From an uncultured Flavobacteriales bacterium (lineage in GTDB: Bacteria; Bacteroidota; Bacteroidia; Flavobacteriales_G; Salibacteraceae): a DNA stretch of 60,572 nt. Position numbers and translations under genes: made by a program. The notes below the pieces were generated by a model. It was not told the DNA's origin. It made no database searches and was given only the letters and a program-made list of their open reading frames with translations. Shown one piece after another: positions 9,555-18,720 of the stretch (positions are counted from its first letter, which is position 1; each line of letters begins with the position of its first letter). The DNA lies in contig CALSPD010000017.1 in the NCBI GenBank assembly GCA_943788145.1, positions 1-60,572 on the forward strand. The letters are read 5' to 3'.

Positions 9555-11088
9555 GAATCCATGTCATTTTTCGCAACGCAAAAAAGCCTACACCTCGCCC
9601 CGCATCACTGAGGTAATAAACTTCTGATTCGTTGACCAATCGAGGTTTTCGTTTGCGGTCGGAACCTTTAGTAATGGCCACATCATTAAAATACAGTTGT
9701 CCATCTTTTAACTGAACGCTGGTAGAATCAATGGAAAGAATTTCTTTATCTAAATGTGTAGCATGTTCTCCATTTTCATTAAAAAAATGAGTCGTAATTC
9801 CATTCGCCCCTAACGCATAATCAAAAGTCAATAATTCACTTGACTGAGGGCCAACCAATTCAGCATCCATATTCGGATCGGGTTTCAAAAAGGAGACGAC
9901 TATGGCAAAAAGAACAATTGGAGCAAATGCCAATGTTTGAAGCTTCGGTTTAAACGCAAAAAAGATCAGGATCAACGCCAACAGAAACATGGCCATCCGA
10001 AACAATGTAAATCCAGAAAAAACGCTCGAAACCAGCGTAGCTGGAATGCTAAATCCGAGCACCAAGACCACCAAAGTAAGATAGGAGATGGGCGTTTTCC
10101 TTTTCCAAAGTCCGAGCATCAGTGGCAACAACAAAACCATAGCATAAACGGTGCTGTAGCCATTATAGGCAATGGCAAAAAGGAGGACCAGCCCAAATCC
10201 TTCGAGGCTGCTTTTCGTTTTCATCAAGAGCCTCCAAAGGGCGTAGAGCATGCTGAGTTTAAAGAGCATATCTAAGACCGTGAAGATTTGGAAGTTTTCT
10301 ATCCAAGGATTAGGGTTTAAGTGCGAGTCATAGACAAATAGGCTACGCAGCAAAACACTCATCGATTGATGCGATGCTGAAAAAGGATCGTTGAATTCAT
10401 TCGCCAATATTCTAGGAAACACTTCCATTACATATCGCAACCAAAAATCAACAGGCACAAAAATGCAACTGATCAGCACGAGCCCAACTGCTGTAGCTAT
10501 GTACTTGAAGGAAGCAGACCATCGTTTTTCACGCCAAAGCAATAAGATAAGGAGGATAGGAAATATTTTTAAGCATGCGGCCATTCCCCAGAAAACTGAG
10601 CCCTTCCAATCTTTCTTTTGTTGAAAGGCCAAATAACCTTCAACGATGAAAACAAAAAGCAGGAGATATAGCTGACCTTGATACAAACAACTAGCGATGG
10701 GGACAAAACATGCGAGTATGAATGCTGGACCCAACCAAAAGTTGATGTTTTGAGCCTTTAAGAGTCGAAAAAGTGTGAGCAGAAAAAACGCTGCGCTGAT
10801 GGCATTAAAAAGAATTTTAGCCTGAAGCGGCTCAAGTATCAAAAACGGAGTAAAAAAGAGCGCGGTAATTGGTGGCAAAACCATAAAATTTAAATACAAT
10901 CCTTCGAATCCGAGTTCGAGCACCAATCGGTTAAATTGATACGGATCGTAGAGCTGATCGAAGGTTACTCCATCAAAAAGCAATTTTGCTCCGAAATAAT
11001 TATTCGCAAAATCAGCCAACTGACCGTCAAATTTGAGCAAGCCAATTAAGATCATCAGAATGACAGCCACCCAAACAGGCAAGCGCAT
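9541..11088 (-). CDS. GT87/DUF2029-type polyprenol-dependent glycosyltransferase
   Basis: I chose the ATG at 11088 (MRLPVWVAVILM), just after the stop of the GT2 gene at 11102; a start at 11178 would overlap that gene. The 515-aa protein opens with a membrane helix, then DFANNYFGAKLLFDG and LYDPYQFNRLV. This acidic first loop is typical of GT-C fold mannosyl/arabinosyl-transferase-like enzymes (GT87). About ten membrane helices follow, and then a soluble C-terminal domain of about 110 residues from roughly residue 405. GT-C enzymes use polyprenyl-phosphate sugars on the outer face of the inner membrane. Donor and acceptor are unknown. Confidence 0.75.
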   Translation of the reverse strand: MRLPVWVAVILMILIGLLKFDGQLADFANNYFGAKLLFDGVTFDQLYDPYQFNRLVLELGFEGLYLNFMVLPPITALFFTPFLILEPLQAKILFNAISAAFFLLTLFRLLKAQNINFWLGPAFILACFVPIASCLYQGQLYLLLFVFIVEGYLAFQQKKDWKGSVFWGMAACLKIFPILLILLLWREKRWSASFKYIATAVGLVLISCIFVPVDFWLRYVMEVFPRILANEFNDPFSASHQSMSVLLRSLFVYDSHLNPNPWIENFQIFTVLDMLFKLSMLYALWRLLMKTKSSLEGFGLVLLFAIAYNGYSTVYAMVLLLPLMLGLWKRKTPISYLTLVVLVLGFSIPATLVSSVFSGFTLFRMAMFLLALILIFFAFKPKLQTLAFAPIVLFAIVVSFLKPDPNMDAELVGPQSSELLTFDYALGANGITTHFFNENGEHATHLDKEILSIDSTSVQLKDGQLYFNDVAITKGSDRKRKPRLVNESEVYYLSDAGRGVGFFALRKMTWIHGQN

Positions 11089-11101
11089 ATGGTTTCGAAT
11101 G

Positions 11102-11902
11102 TTATTCACGAATACGCGTCTCTTCGAATTTAGGTAAGGATGAATACCTGCTTCGATAACGAGCAAATAAACCTGCAAATGCAGATTGTAGCAACCAGCG
11201 CGAAGCGCCTGTTTCGAGCACTTGTTTCATCGCATCAAATACATGCAACCAAGAAGGTCCGAGCATTTCGTCCTTAGCTCGTCTCACTTCCTTTATGCCC
11301 TTAATCCATTCCTTATCGCTTACCCCACCCCATCGCATGTTTGTGAGGATGTATTTTGAGTCCGAAAATTCACACTCGGAAGCTAGGGCTCGTAGCAAAA
11401 ACTCGTAATCCATGGCAACGGAATAATAAGCATTGAATCCGCCCAACACCTCATAGACGCTGCGGTTCACAAAAACACTTGGGTGATTTAGAGTCATTTT
11501 TATACGCAATTGATTATGATCTGCAGTCGCAACAAAGGATCTTTTTTCTGTCATCCAAACGCGCATCCGAGCATAGTAAATATCCGCTTGATCCGTTCGA
11601 TTGAGTAGATGAGCCACTGCACCCTCTTCCATCCAATCATCGGCATTTATAAAACCAATTACATCACCTGTCGAAAGCTGAATTCCTTTGTTGAATCCAT
11701 CGGCTATGCCATGATCGGGTTCGCTTATAATTCGATCAATTAAAGGCTCGAAGCTTCGAATGATTTCTAATGTTCCGTCTGTTGAGCCGCCATCCACAAT
11801 GATGTATTCCACATCATTCGTTTTTTGCGACACTACAGATTCTATGCACTGTTTAATGTGCTTTTCGCCATTTAAAACCACCGTGATTACACTCAGTTTC
11901 AT
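11102..11902 (-). CDS. Family 2 glycosyltransferase
   Basis: The 266-aa protein is a typical GT-A glycosyltransferase: MKLSVITVVLNGEKHI at the start, the DGGSTDGT nucleotide-binding motif at residues 37-44, and NADDW at 87-91 with the DxD-like metal site. A FNAYYSVAMDYEFLLRA acceptor-region motif follows at about 165. This family adds sugars to the growing lipid-linked O-unit at the cytoplasmic face. It resembles WcaA/colanic-acid-type enzymes. The ATG overlaps the stop of the O-antigen polymerase-like gene by 4 bases. Confidence 0.9.
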   Translation of the reverse strand: MKLSVITVVLNGEKHIKQCIESVVSQKTNDVEYIIVDGGSTDGTLEIIRSFEPLIDRIISEPDHGIADGFNKGIQLSTGDVIGFINADDWMEEGAVAHLLNRTDQADIYYARMRVWMTEKRSFVATADHNQLRIKMTLNHPSVFVNRSVYEVLGGFNAYYSVAMDYEFLLRALASECEFSDSKYILTNMRWGGVSDKEWIKGIKEVRRAKDEMLGPSWLHVFDAMKQVLETGASRWLLQSAFAGLFARYRSRYSSLPKFEETRIRE

Positions 11903-13122
11903 GGGCTTTTACTGTTGATTGTTATAGGAACATCAAATTCCGGAAAAACCCGTATAAATGCGAATAACCAGCACACATATTCAACCATATTTACGAGAAA
12001 ACTACCTGTAAATTGATAGATGAATATGAATACGAATAAGATGGTTTGGAAGTAATTGTCACGCACTTTGCACCAATGATATAGAAACCAAATGAGTCCA
12101 ATCCGAATCGCCAATCCGACAATTCCAAAGGTGGCTAAGGTCTCACCAATTGCATTGGGAATACGCACAATACCAACATCACCTTTATACCCATAATATT
12201 TCTCTGCAATTTCAGGAACCAACATTTTGATTTGGCCTAAACCGGCTCCGAACCATATGCTGCGTTCTCTCGCCACTTGTCCGGCTGTGATAAAGGCGTA
12301 TTTCGTTCTGCTCAGCATAGAAGAATCGGTGCCTCCAATGATATTCTCCAAGCGAATTAAGACGGCATTTTGCGGAAAAAGAATCAGGGCAATAAGCGCT
12401 ACTAACCCAACAATAGCGACCGACACCATCACAAAGCTGAAAAACCCGCGATTGTAGAACACCTTTTGCCAATGCATCAAGAATAGGGTAAGAAAGGCGA
12501 AGGCAATACTGGCCAAAGCGCCAACTGAAAAGCTCAATAACAGCGGAACCACAACAACAACGAGCAGGCCAATTGCATTCGTTTTATGCTGTCGCAGGAG
12601 CACTTTTAGCAAATGGAAAATGACAACTGGCGCCAAAATCAGTGAATAATAGGAGGCTTCGTACGTGAGCATTTTTAGTCTCGGGAAATCCGAAACGTTG
12701 TTCGTGAATTTTTCCAAATACCACATGGACTCTTTCCAATCGGTAAAGAGCACAATGATCGCGATAATGGTTAAAGCTAGATTTAACATGGCCACTTGCT
12801 TAAAAATGGCATGCATATTTAAAAAATGGCGCATGCCATAGGCGAAGGTCGAAATCACAATAAACGTGCTAATTGCCAGTGCATTCGAAACTAAAAACGA
12901 GCTTAAATCAACTCCATTTACAAGATGAATGATATCAAAAGGAAGTAAAATCAGAAGCAAAGGGAAGACCACCCATCCTCGTTTTTTAATAAAGAGATAT
13001 CCGTAAAAAAGGGGTGACAAGAGATGCATGTAAAGCAAACCAAATGGCAATAACAATGCGTTAAAAAAGACATAGACAAAAGCGATCGCGCTGTGGATCT
13101 TATGTCTTTTGATCCTAAGCAT
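11899..13122 (-). CDS. O-antigen polymerase/ligase-like membrane protein (Wzy-like)
   Basis: The 407-aa protein has about 11 predicted membrane helices. A large polar loop near residues 265-325 (ENIIGGTDSSMLSRTKYAF, IWFGAGLGQIKM, IPNAIGETLATFGIVGL) is the Wzy_C/O-antigen ligase region. In this superfamily the WFGxGxG and NxxxExLxxxGixGl elements are characteristic. It would polymerise lipid-linked oligosaccharide repeats or ligate them to an acceptor; the two roles cannot be separated here. It sits between the Wzx-like gene (8-base overlap) and the GT2 gene (4-base overlap). Confidence 0.78.
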   Translation of the reverse strand: MLRIKRHKIHSAIAFVYVFFNALLLPFGLLYMHLLSPLFYGYLFIKKRGWVVFPLLLILLPFDIIHLVNGVDLSSFLVSNALAISTFIVISTFAYGMRHFLNMHAIFKQVAMLNLALTIIAIIVLFTDWKESMWYLEKFTNNVSDFPRLKMLTYEASYYSLILAPVVIFHLLKVLLRQHKTNAIGLLVVVVVPLLLSFSVGALASIAFAFLTLFLMHWQKVFYNRGFFSFVMVSVAIVGLVALIALILFPQNAVLIRLENIIGGTDSSMLSRTKYAFITAGQVARERSIWFGAGLGQIKMLVPEIAEKYYGYKGDVGIVRIPNAIGETLATFGIVGLAIRIGLIWFLYHWCKVRDNYFQTILFVFIFIYQFTGSFLVNMVEYVCWLFAFIRVFPEFDVPITINSKSP

Positions 13123-14554
13123 TTCGAAACCGAAAATTGAAGTGTCGAGCGAAGGGCAAAAAACGAAAGAAAATGTAGGCAGAAAATATGATGAGGCTTA
13201 GTATAAAGTCAAAAGCAAGGCTATTAAACCAAACCAGACAAAAAATTCCTGCCACAAAAAACAGTTCTGGTAAAAACTCCTTGAATTGCACTTTTAATAT
13301 CCGCTTTCGAAGCCAGCCGTATTGAATGGGAAGAATAATAAAAGCTCCGATCAGCAGTCCGAGCGGTAGATAAGCTGAACCAAGCACCTTGTAAACCACA
13401 AACATTGCTGCGAACTGAAGGATGCGGAAAATGATTTCATAAGCTGTATTCAACCGGAATGAGTCGCTCCCATTTATCATTTGATAGGGTACAATCGTTA
13501 AAAGTAATACGGCCTCATAAATCAAATAGAGCCGTATAAAAAGTGCTGCATCGGCATAGGCATCACCTAACCACAAGGTGAGCACAAATGGACCTATTGT
13601 CAATAAAAAAAGGCAGGCACCTAGCCCTAAACCCTCGACCATGGTGGCGTGTACTCGAAACGATTCAAGCAGCGAGTTTACTTCCGATTTCTTTCGAGCC
13701 GAATCCGGAAAAACAAAAGCACCAACAGAGACCAGCAGATTATGAATTTGAGTACCAATCATGGAAGCAATGGCGTAAAACCCAAATGTTTTTAAATCCG
13801 TAAGCGCCACAACAAAAGCTTTGTCTAAGGAAAACCCTAGCGCTCCGATTGCCGACTGCATCCAATACCAAAAATTATACTTGATATAGGAAATCCGAAG
13901 TTTGCTTGACCCGAATGGATACACAGAAACACCTTGAATGTTATGTCTAACAACATATAGTTGAATCAAAAGAACAACCGCCTGCATGGACGCTGTGGCT
14001 ACCAAAACGAGAAATAAATCATACCCTAAACTCACGAGTAGAATATTCATTAAAACGACTGCGCTTCGTCCAGCCAAATTGAATTTAGACGAGATATCAA
14101 AGCGTTGCAGACCCTTCCAAATGCTAAGACAAACAATTTCTACAAATTTTATCCCGACTGAAATACAAGCCGGAACAAGAATTAATAAAGGAACTTGCGC
14201 ATTGATCCCGGGAATTTCACGCATTGAAATCAAGGAAATTAGCAAATAAATAGCCGCTGCTATACCTATGAGTGCCAAGAACATGATCCAGCCGACCCTT
14301 AGGTTTTGCTGAATGACAATACGCATTTTCTTAGCGTCTTTCTCCCCGATGGATTCTGCAACAAGTCGAATCGTAGCATCACCTATTCCTAAATTCAACA
14401 CCATTGCAAACTGCACAATGGTATTGAACAGCATCCAAAGTCCATATTGTTCAGCTCCCAACTTTGAAAGAAAAATAGGAGTGGCAATCACCATCAACAA
14501 TGGGTAGGCGCTATATTCTAAAAGCGTCCATATGCTGTTTTTCCTAAGATTCAC
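13115..14554 (-). CDS. Wzx-type polysaccharide flippase
   Basis: The 479-aa protein has about 14 hydrophobic segments. Its N-terminus (ILEYSAYPLLMVIATPIFL, then KLGAEQYGLWMLFNTIV) is the classic polysaccharide biosynthesis (MOP) signature. The only good start is the GTG at 14554, since an in-frame stop lies just upstream. It is the first gene of the minus-strand operon and is divergent from the Wzz-like gene at 14654, with 99 bases between them holding the promoters. It should move lipid-linked repeat units to the periplasmic side of the inner membrane. Confidence 0.88.
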   Translation of the reverse strand: MNLRKNSIWTLLEYSAYPLLMVIATPIFLSKLGAEQYGLWMLFNTIVQFAMVLNLGIGDATIRLVAESIGEKDAKKMRIVIQQNLRVGWIMFLALIGIAAAIYLLISLISMREIPGINAQVPLLILVPACISVGIKFVEIVCLSIWKGLQRFDISSKFNLAGRSAVVLMNILLVSLGYDLFLVLVATASMQAVVLLIQLYVVRHNIQGVSVYPFGSSKLRISYIKYNFWYWMQSAIGALGFSLDKAFVVALTDLKTFGFYAIASMIGTQIHNLLVSVGAFVFPDSARKKSEVNSLLESFRVHATMVEGLGLGACLFLLTIGPFVLTLWLGDAYADAALFIRLYLIYEAVLLLTIVPYQMINGSDSFRLNTAYEIIFRILQFAAMFVVYKVLGSAYLPLGLLIGAFIILPIQYGWLRKRILKVQFKEFLPELFFVAGIFCLVWFNSLAFDFILSLIIFSAYIFFRFLPFARHFNFRFRNA

Positions 14555-14653
14555 GATGATTTGTTTGGCTTAATTTAGGCGCTAATATAAGTTCATCAAC
14601 CAAGGCTTGCGTTTGAATTTGCATAATTTCGCGACCAAAGGAATTAATCGCAA

Positions 14654-15499
14654 ATGGACAACCACCAAGACGAATTTGATATTGAAGAAATAGCTGAAAA
14701 GCTATATCGTTTGTCCATACGTATCGTTCGCAAATTGGCCTCACCTTTGGTTCTTCTTTGGCGTAATCCACTGCGTTCTGCGTTTTGGCTGATAAGTTCC
14801 ATCGCTTTGGCGTTTCTTTTGTCCATTTTGTTACCCGAAACGTATGAGAGTAAATTCATTCTCACTCCTCACAACACGACTGATTTAACCTTCATTAATA
14901 TGATTGAAGATCTGTATGCATTGAGCAGATCTGAAGACCACGAAGGACTATTTAGAGAATTAGGTATTGATACTGAGGTAGCTCATACAATAAAATCAAT
15001 AGAATCTGAAATCATTTGGGATGGTAAATTTCACGACTCCGTTAGACTCGCTATTATCATTCTGCAATGCAGCGATACGGGGGCTTTTATTCCTTTGCAA
15101 AACGCGATTTTGGACTATTTTGAGCTTAATCCCCATTACATCAAGGCCGAAGGAGAACGGGTTGAAGAGACAGGGATAATGGTTGAACATATTAGAGAAG
15201 AATTGATTGAACTCGACAGCATTAAGGCCTATTTAATTAAGCAAACCGTTCCGCGTGGAAACGGTGTTATTTACGGTTCCCCACCAGATTTAATGCGGAT
15301 TTATGAAGCCGAACTTGGACTTCAAGGTCGAAAAATTGTATTTGAACAAGAAAATAATCGGCAAGGAAATTTTGAACTTGTTAAACCGTGTGTGGTGGCC
15401 TCAAAACCGATTTTCCCAAAGTTCGGTGCTTTATTACTCTTGCTCCTTCCCTTTGCACTCGTCATTGCTATGCTGAATGCTAGAAAACAAAAATCGTAA
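14654..15499 (+). CDS. Wzz-like membrane protein (putative chain-length/export regulator)
   Basis: The 281-aa protein has two membrane segments, one near residues 45-60 (SAFWLISSIALAFLLSILLP) and one at the end (FGALLLLLLPFALVIAML, about 257-274). Between them is a periplasmic region with a long helix-forming stretch (about 150-230). This two-helix topology with an inner helical domain is that of Wzz/PCP co-polymerases. The second helix starts with a PKFGAL stretch rather than the usual PxxPxxP motif, so the assignment rests on topology and on its divergent position next to wzx. It could control the chain length of the polymer made by the operon. Confidence 0.55.
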   Translation: MDNHQDEFDIEEIAEKLYRLSIRIVRKLASPLVLLWRNPLRSAFWLISSIALAFLLSILLPETYESKFILTPHNTTDLTFINMIEDLYALSRSEDHEGLFRELGIDTEVAHTIKSIESEIIWDGKFHDSVRLAIIILQCSDTGAFIPLQNAILDYFELNPHYIKAEGERVEETGIMVEHIREELIELDSIKAYLIKQTVPRGNGVIYGSPPDLMRIYEAELGLQGRKIVFEQENNRQGNFELVKPCVVASKPIFPKFGALLLLLLPFALVIAMLNARKQKS

Positions 15500-15536
15500 C
15501 AATTCAAGCGTGAAATCGTCAGCTAATAAATCACAT

Positions 15537-16067
15537 ATGAAGTTTTATTATCCATTTTTCCTAATCGCAATTATTATGCTCATTGCTTCTTGTAAGGACA
15601 AGGCGGGCGACACAACCTTCAATATAGATGTAACTGCTGAGGTAACATTACCAGCTACACACGGCATTGAACTACCTGTGGATGCTGACTCTGAGTGGGA
15701 AGAAACCGAATCGACCAGTATTTTTGAATCTGAAAACACGGAAGCAGGTCTTTTGACTTCTGCATCGTTAAAAAACCTTCAGCTAGTTCTCAAAACTCCA
15801 GTGGGAGGAAATTTCAATTATTTGGACGAGATATCCGTATTCATCAATGCCGCTGGACTCCCAGAGATAAAAGTGGCAAATAACCTAGACGCTGAAACCG
15901 GGGTGGGCATCTTAAACTTTGAAGAACTCGATGTTGATGTTTTAGAATATGTGAAATCGAACACGATACAGTTTAGAGTTAACTATTCGTCTGATGATTA
16001 CGAAAGTGAGGATCACGATTGTGAAATTTATAGCGTGTTTGAAGTTTCGGGCACAACCCTAAACTAG
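15537..16067 (+). CDS. Hypothetical lipoprotein
   Basis: The start at 15537 (MKFYYPFFLIAIIMLIASCK) gives a complete lipoprotein signal with lipidated Cys19; an upstream in-frame ATG at 15477 would overlap the previous gene and bury the signal. The mature 158-residue part is acidic, rich in beta-prone segments (NFNYLDEISVFINAAGLPEI) and ends in SVFEVSGTTLN. I recognise no domain. It follows the Wzz-like gene by 37 bases and overlaps the convergent pnuC gene by 9 bases at the 3' end. Confidence 0.6.
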   Translation: MKFYYPFFLIAIIMLIASCKDKAGDTTFNIDVTAEVTLPATHGIELPVDADSEWEETESTSIFESENTEAGLLTSASLKNLQLVLKTPVGGNFNYLDEISVFINAAGLPEIKVANNLDAETGVGILNFEELDVDVLEYVKSNTIQFRVNYSSDDYESEDHDCEIYSVFEVSGTTLN

Positions 16068-16640
16068 TTGAGCTTTTAACTTGACCTGCCACTGATGAAG
16101 GCCAATAGCGGACATCACTAAATAAACAACCATCAAAGCACTGTATAAATAAAGATCCTTGGATAGATAAAGTCCGATGGTGACTGTGTTGATTACGATC
16201 CAAAAATGCCATGAACTGAGGATTTTTTCAGCCTGCATATAACTTGCAATGAAGCTAAAAACCGTTGTTGCTGCATCTAGATAAGGATTGTTTGAGTTTA
16301 AATAATGGCCCATTAAAAAGCCAAGGCTAGGAGCAAAAATTGCCCCGATGGATAATGCGATTATATGCTGCTTTAGGCTCCACTTTCTAATTTCTGCTTT
16401 GACCTTATTCGGCCTACTCCATCTTATCCAGCCATATATTCCAACCCACACATAATAGGAATAAAGAATGGCCTCTGAGTAGAGTTTCACCTCAGCTCCG
16501 GGTGCAACAAACAGGAAAGCCCCGAGTGCCGAACCTAAAATTCCAAACGGCCAGCACCAAATGGACTCTCGCATCAAGAGAAGCAAGAAAATCAGACTTA
16601 AAATCACCGAGACAAGCTCGATTTGGTTAAAAAAACTCAT
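16059..16640 (-). CDS. pnuC: Nicotinamide riboside/mononucleotide transporter PnuC
   Basis: The 193-aa protein has seven hydrophobic segments and PnuC signatures: the SIWCWPFGILGSALGAFLF segment near residue 27, the YSYYVWVGIYGWIRW segment near 60 (WxxGxxxW type) and SSWHFWIVINTVTIGLYL (W-x2-W-x3-N type) near 141. PnuC imports nicotinamide riboside for NAD synthesis by facilitated diffusion. In Bacteroidota it is often near TonB-dependent receptors or thiamine genes; here it stands alone and converges on a lipoprotein gene. Confidence 0.88.
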   Translation of the reverse strand: MSFFNQIELVSVILSLIFLLLLMRESIWCWPFGILGSALGAFLFVAPGAEVKLYSEAILYSYYVWVGIYGWIRWSRPNKVKAEIRKWSLKQHIIALSIGAIFAPSLGFLMGHYLNSNNPYLDAATTVFSFIASYMQAEKILSSWHFWIVINTVTIGLYLSKDLYLYSALMVVYLVMSAIGLHQWQVKLKAQLV

Positions 16641-16711
16641 TTATTGAGGCAAAGATGCCCGATTTTTCATTTGAATTCTGTCCTTAATAAAATGAACGTT
16701 TATTTTGACCC

Positions 16712-17581
16712 ATGCGAATGACTCTAGTTCTATTTGGCCTTTTCTTTTGTATCATTTCCAAATCGCAAACAACCGACACCGTTTCGCTTTATTTTGATTT
16801 GGATGAACGAAAATCTTTTGATCACAAAGCGATAGAGGCTTATCTAGAAGATCATAAAAACGTAAAAGTCATAAAGATCATTGGATATTCCGATCAACTC
16901 GGAAGTGAATCCTACAATCAAATGCTCTCGAAAGACAGAGCAACAGCCGTGGCCGCATACCTATTGAGTTGGCCCAAAATGAGCATCAATTCCTCCGATA
17001 TTATTGGTGGTGGTGTTTTAAAAAGCGCTGAAATTGATGCTATTAAGGGTGATTCAAAAAACAGAAGGGTGGACGCCATACTCCAACCACAAATGGAACC
17101 ACAAGCGACACCAATTAAACAAAAACCGATCATGGTTACTAAAGAAATTTCACCTCCGATAGTTCCTATTTACGAGGACCCTGCCCTCCCGGTTCTCGAA
17201 ATCGATACCACAGGCGAAACAAACATCATTTTAGAAGGGGTTGGTTTTATTCCTGGACGGCATTACCCCACCCCAGAAAGCCGTCCTCAATTGGAGAGAC
17301 TATTATTGACCATGAAGACTTATCCAAGCCTTGTGATCGAAGTTCAAGGGTTCATTTGTTGTGATTACACCCAATTTGACGGTATGGATAGCGATACGGA
17401 GACACCGAATTTGAGTGAAAACCGAGCTAAATTTATTTATGATTTTCTCGTTAGAGAAGGCATAGACGAAGCGCGAGTGAGCTACATTGGTTATGGTAGT
17501 TCGCGGCCAAAGGTGTTCCCAGAGTTGACGGAAGAAGATAAGCAGGCAAATCGAAGAGTTGAACTAAAAGTCGTGCGATAG
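16712..17581 (+). CDS. Secreted protein with two OmpA-like domains
   Basis: After a signal peptide (MRMTLVLFGLFFCIISKSQT) the 289-aa protein has an OmpA-like domain at about residues 25-128, containing KIIGYSDQLGSESYNQMLSK and NRRVDAIL. A Pro-rich linker follows, then a second domain at about 170-289 with IEVQGFICCDYTQ, LSENRAKFIYDFLV, YIGYGSSRP and NRRVELKVV. OmpA domains bind peptidoglycan. Two in tandem without a beta-barrel suggest a periplasmic anchoring or bridging role. An odd pair of adjacent cysteines lies in the second domain where the usual HTD sits. Confidence 0.75.
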   Translation: MRMTLVLFGLFFCIISKSQTTDTVSLYFDLDERKSFDHKAIEAYLEDHKNVKVIKIIGYSDQLGSESYNQMLSKDRATAVAAYLLSWPKMSINSSDIIGGGVLKSAEIDAIKGDSKNRRVDAILQPQMEPQATPIKQKPIMVTKEISPPIVPIYEDPALPVLEIDTTGETNIILEGVGFIPGRHYPTPESRPQLERLLLTMKTYPSLVIEVQGFICCDYTQFDGMDSDTETPNLSENRAKFIYDFLVREGIDEARVSYIGYGSSRPKVFPELTEEDKQANRRVELKVVR

Positions 17582-17689
17582 ACCTAGAACCTAATCATTA
17601 TCCTGAGTTTACGTGCTTTTTATTGAGACAGCTGTAGATCACTTTATGGAAAAGGTTATTTCAAGCTAAGTGATTGAATAGACCAATAG

Positions 17690-17720
17690 TTTGGCAGCCC
17701 TGTTTATACTTCTACTTTTG
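17690..17720 (+). promoter_or_regulatory. Bacteroidota-type promoter for hbd
   Basis: TTTG at 17690-17693 and TACTTTTG at 17713-17720 are separated by 19 bases. This matches the -33 TTTG and -7 TAnnTTTG elements used by the Bacteroidota primary sigma factor. Transcription would start about 7 bases downstream, leaving a leader of about 25 bases before the ATG at 17752. Confidence 0.75.
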
Positions 17721-17751
17721 CGCCTTCAAACCAATCCAACATTCCAAACGA

Positions 17752-18642
17752 ATGAAAAAAATTGCAGTAATAGGCGCAGGTACAATGGGCAATGGAATCG
17801 CTCATGTATTCGCCCAATTTGGTTATGATGTCAATCTAATCGACATTTCACAGGCATCCCTTGATCGAGGGCTTGCCACAATAACTAAAAACCTTGACCG
17901 ACAAGTATCAAAAGAGAAAATATCCGAAGCAGATAAGACATCGACATTGACTCGAATCAAGACTTTAACCGACCTTTCATCAGGAGTTAAGGACAGAGAC
18001 CTGGTTGTGGAAGCGGCAACAGAGAACATCGACCTTAAGTTGAAGATTTTTAAGCAAATGGATGAGCACGCCCCTGCACATTGCATCCTTTCGACCAATA
18101 CTTCATCCATTTCCATTACCAAAATTGCGGCTGCTACGAGCCGGCCAGAACAAGTTATTGGAATGCACTTTATGAATCCAGTGCCGGTTATGAAGTTGGT
18201 TGAAATTATCCGCGGATATGCTACCAGCGATGAAGTTACCCAAACCATTATGGCGGCAAGCCGAAGTTTAGGCAAGTCTCCCGTGGAGGTGAATGACTAT
18301 CCCGGTTTTGTTGCCAATCGTATTTTGATGCCCATGATTAATGAGGCAATTATCACCCTACATGAAGGCGTGGCCGGTGTCGAGGAAATTGACACCGTAA
18401 TGAAGCTTGGCATGGCGCATCCAATGGGACCACTTCAACTTGCCGATTTTATCGGCCTCGATGTTTGTCTTTCCATTATGCATGTTCTTTATGACGGATT
18501 TGGAAATGGCAAATATGCTCCTTGCCCTCTGCTGGTGAACATGGTAACAGCAGGTAAACTAGGCGTTAAGTCAGGCGAAGGCTTTTATAGCTGGACACAC
18601 GGCACTAAGGAACTGGTTGTTGCTGATAATTTCAGCAAGTAA
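17752..18642 (+). CDS. hbd: 3-hydroxybutyryl-CoA dehydrogenase
   Basis: Start at 17752 places the Rossmann motif VIGAGTMGNGIAHVFAQFG directly at the N-terminus, as in the family; an earlier ATG at 17674 lies upstream of the promoter found here. The 296-aa length is standard. Catalytic-region motifs include NTSSISITKIA, GMHFMNPVPVMKLVEII (catalytic His and Glu) and the C-terminal NDYPGFVANRILMPMINEA dimerisation domain. It oxidises (S)-3-hydroxyacyl-CoA with NAD in fatty acid or butanoate metabolism. The next gene, P5C dehydrogenase, follows 78 bases later. Confidence 0.92.
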   Translation: MKKIAVIGAGTMGNGIAHVFAQFGYDVNLIDISQASLDRGLATITKNLDRQVSKEKISEADKTSTLTRIKTLTDLSSGVKDRDLVVEAATENIDLKLKIFKQMDEHAPAHCILSTNTSSISITKIAAATSRPEQVIGMHFMNPVPVMKLVEIIRGYATSDEVTQTIMAASRSLGKSPVEVNDYPGFVANRILMPMINEAIITLHEGVAGVEEIDTVMKLGMAHPMGPLQLADFIGLDVCLSIMHVLYDGFGNGKYAPCPLLVNMVTAGKLGVKSGEGFYSWTHGTKELVVADNFSK

Positions 18643-18720
18643 GAAAAAGGAAGCTGAGATCGATTCAAGCTTTGAACGAATCAGAAAGAATAAATCACGA
18701 ATCATAAATAAAAATCACAA

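Noticed and set aside
14544..14771. Minus-strand open frame across the wzx-wzz divergent promoter
   Set aside because: It overlaps the start of the Wzz-like gene and the divergent promoter region, has no domain, and reads as chance.
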